Part shown: in pieces, positions 14,251 to 15,143 of the stretch
Position numbering within the stretch: position 1 is the stretch's first letter
How the letters are laid out: the number at the start of each line of letters is the position of its first letter
Assembly: GCA_905215575.1 (NCBI GenBank)
Contig: CAJMQV010000034.1
Span: 1 to 15,143 of the forward strand
DNA length: 15,143 nt
Direction: 5' to 3'
DNA from: an uncultured bacterium
GTDB taxonomy: Bacteria; Bacteroidota; Bacteroidia; Bacteroidales; Bacteroidaceae
Program-made: the position numbers and the translations under genes
Notes under the pieces: model-generated
What the model was told of the DNA's origin: nothing
The model's input: the letters and a program-made list of their open reading frames with translations, nothing else
Database searches by the model: none

Positions 14251-15143
14251 ATGGACGAAGAAATCATCATCAAATGGGGATTCATCGGCTGCGGTGAGGT
14301 GACGGAAAAGAAAAGCGGACCGGCTTTCAACATCATCCCCGGCTCGCGCATCGAAGCGGTCATGAGCCGCAACAAGGAGCGCGCACGCTCTTACGCAGAA
14401 CGTCATCATATCAAGAAATGGTATACCGACGCACAGGAGCTGATCGATGACCCGGAAGTAAATGCCATCTATATTGCCACACCGCCCTCTTCACACGCCA
14501 CGTTTGCCATCATGGCCATGAAATCGGGCAAACCGGTTTATGTGGAAAAACCACTGGCAGCCAGCTATCAGGACTGTGCCCGCATCAACCGTATCTCCGA
14601 GGAAACAGGCGTACCGTGCTTTGTGGCCTATTACCGCCGCTATCTTCCTTATTTCTTGAAAGTAAAGGAACTGTTAGCTCAAAACGCTATCGGTAAAGTA
14701 CTGAATATACATATCCGTTTTTCCGTTCCGCCGCGCGATCTGGACTACAACAGCCAGAATCTGCCGTGGCGCGTGCAGCGTGATATTGCGGGAGGCGGTT
14801 ACTTCTATGACCTGGCTCCGCATCAGCTCGACCTGCTTCAGGAATTCTTCGGTCCGATTCTCCGGGCACAGGGATATTGCAGCAACCGGGGCGGTCTTTA
14901 TACCACCGAAGACACGGTGAGTGCCTGCTTCCAGTTTGCCAACGGCATTCCCGGATCGGGTTCCTGGTGTTTCGTAGGACATGAATCCGCCAAAACCGAC
15001 CGTATAGAAATCGTAGGCGATAAAGGCCAGATCTGTTTCTCGGTATTTACCTACGAACCGATTGCCCTGCAAACAGAAGAAGGACGCAAAGAATTTATTA
15101 TCCCCAATCCGGACCACGTACAGCTTCCGCTGATTCAGAATGT
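14251..15143 (+). CDS. Gfo/Idh/MocA-family NAD(P)-dependent oxidoreductase (3' partial)
   Basis: Sugar- or polyol-type dehydrogenase; 297 codons are visible before the right edge, with no stop, and perhaps 25-60 residues are missing. The N-terminal Rossmann fold starts at IKWGFIGCGEVTEKKSGPAF, carrying the GxGxxx dinucleotide-binding loop. AIYIATPPSSHATFAIMAM and the family hallmark VEKPLA (the lysine is the usual catalytic-site residue) follow. The C-terminal alpha/beta substrate domain contains AYYRRYLPYFLKVKELL, GKVLNIHIRFS, and GGGYFYDLAPHQLDLLQEFFG, where the D-x-x-x-H of the active site is seen. TDRIEIVGDKGQICFSVF is the usual central-sheet segment. There is no signal peptide, so it should be cytoplasmic. 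The ATG at 14251 places the Rossmann fold eight residues in, as expected. The substrate cannot be inferred; no sugar-utilisation genes are visible beside it. Confidence 0.93.
   Translation, partial: MDEEIIIKWGFIGCGEVTEKKSGPAFNIIPGSRIEAVMSRNKERARSYAERHHIKKWYTDAQELIDDPEVNAIYIATPPSSHATFAIMAMKSGKPVYVEKPLAASYQDCARINRISEETGVPCFVAYYRRYLPYFLKVKELLAQNAIGKVLNIHIRFSVPPRDLDYNSQNLPWRVQRDIAGGGYFYDLAPHQLDLLQEFFGPILRAQGYCSNRGGLYTTEDTVSACFQFANGIPGSGSWCFVGHESAKTDRIEIVGDKGQICFSVFTYEPIALQTEEGRKEFIIPNPDHVQLPLIQN

Overview
The window looks like chromosomal DNA of a gut-type Bacteroidales bacterium (Bacteroides/Phocaeicola-like). The sequence evidence is five promoter-like boxes of the Bacteroidetes -7 form TAnnTTTG sitting just upstream of genes or operons, little obvious Shine-Dalgarno sequence, a Porin_10-type outer-membrane protein, a DUF4468-type periplasmic protein, and a LytS/LytTR two-component pair tied to a MacAB-type pump. 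Genus and species cannot be fixed from sequence alone. There is no sign of an insertion sequence, prophage, CRISPR array, tRNA or rRNA.

Layout. (1) Positions 3-6142, + strand, form one tightly packed six-gene operon whose promoter lies left of the window: a TolC-like outer-membrane efflux protein (5' truncated), a HlyD/MacA-like adaptor, a MacB-type ATPase, a MacB-type permease, a LytS/YehU-type histidine kinase overlapping the permease by 8 bases, and a LytTR response regulator. The first four should build a tripartite ABC exporter spanning both membranes; the last two probably sense envelope state and control it. (2) A monocistronic secreted DUF4468-type protein (6232-6849) with its own promoter and a strong terminator. 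(3) Positions 7151-10383, + strand, form a six-gene operon for a four-subunit 2-oxoacid:ferredoxin oxidoreductase: a small TPR protein, 4Fe-4S delta subunit, alpha subunit, a small two-helix membrane protein, TPP-binding beta subunit and gamma subunit, closed by a strong terminator. The complex would decarboxylate 2-oxoacids (branched-chain or 2-oxoglutarate; unresolved) to acyl-CoA, or run in reverse, coupled to ferredoxin. (4) A 735-residue putative porin (10467-12674) whose promoter box lies almost on its start codon. (5) A 406-base gene-free stretch (12675-13080) with a terminator, a roughly 90-base self-complementary element, a bidirectional terminator and a near-perfect 17-base palindrome. 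(6) A minus-strand multi-span membrane protein gene (14017 down to 13081) broken by a single-base frameshift. (7) A divergently transcribed Gfo/Idh/MocA-family oxidoreductase (14251 onward), cut by the right edge.

Most of the window is ordinary core-genome content. The observations most worth checking are the frameshift at 13616-13618, the near-leaderless porin transcript, the structured element at 12781-12870, and the two small unexplained proteins (TPR and two-helix membrane protein) embedded in the ferredoxin oxidoreductase operon. I do not see a clearly new biological system.
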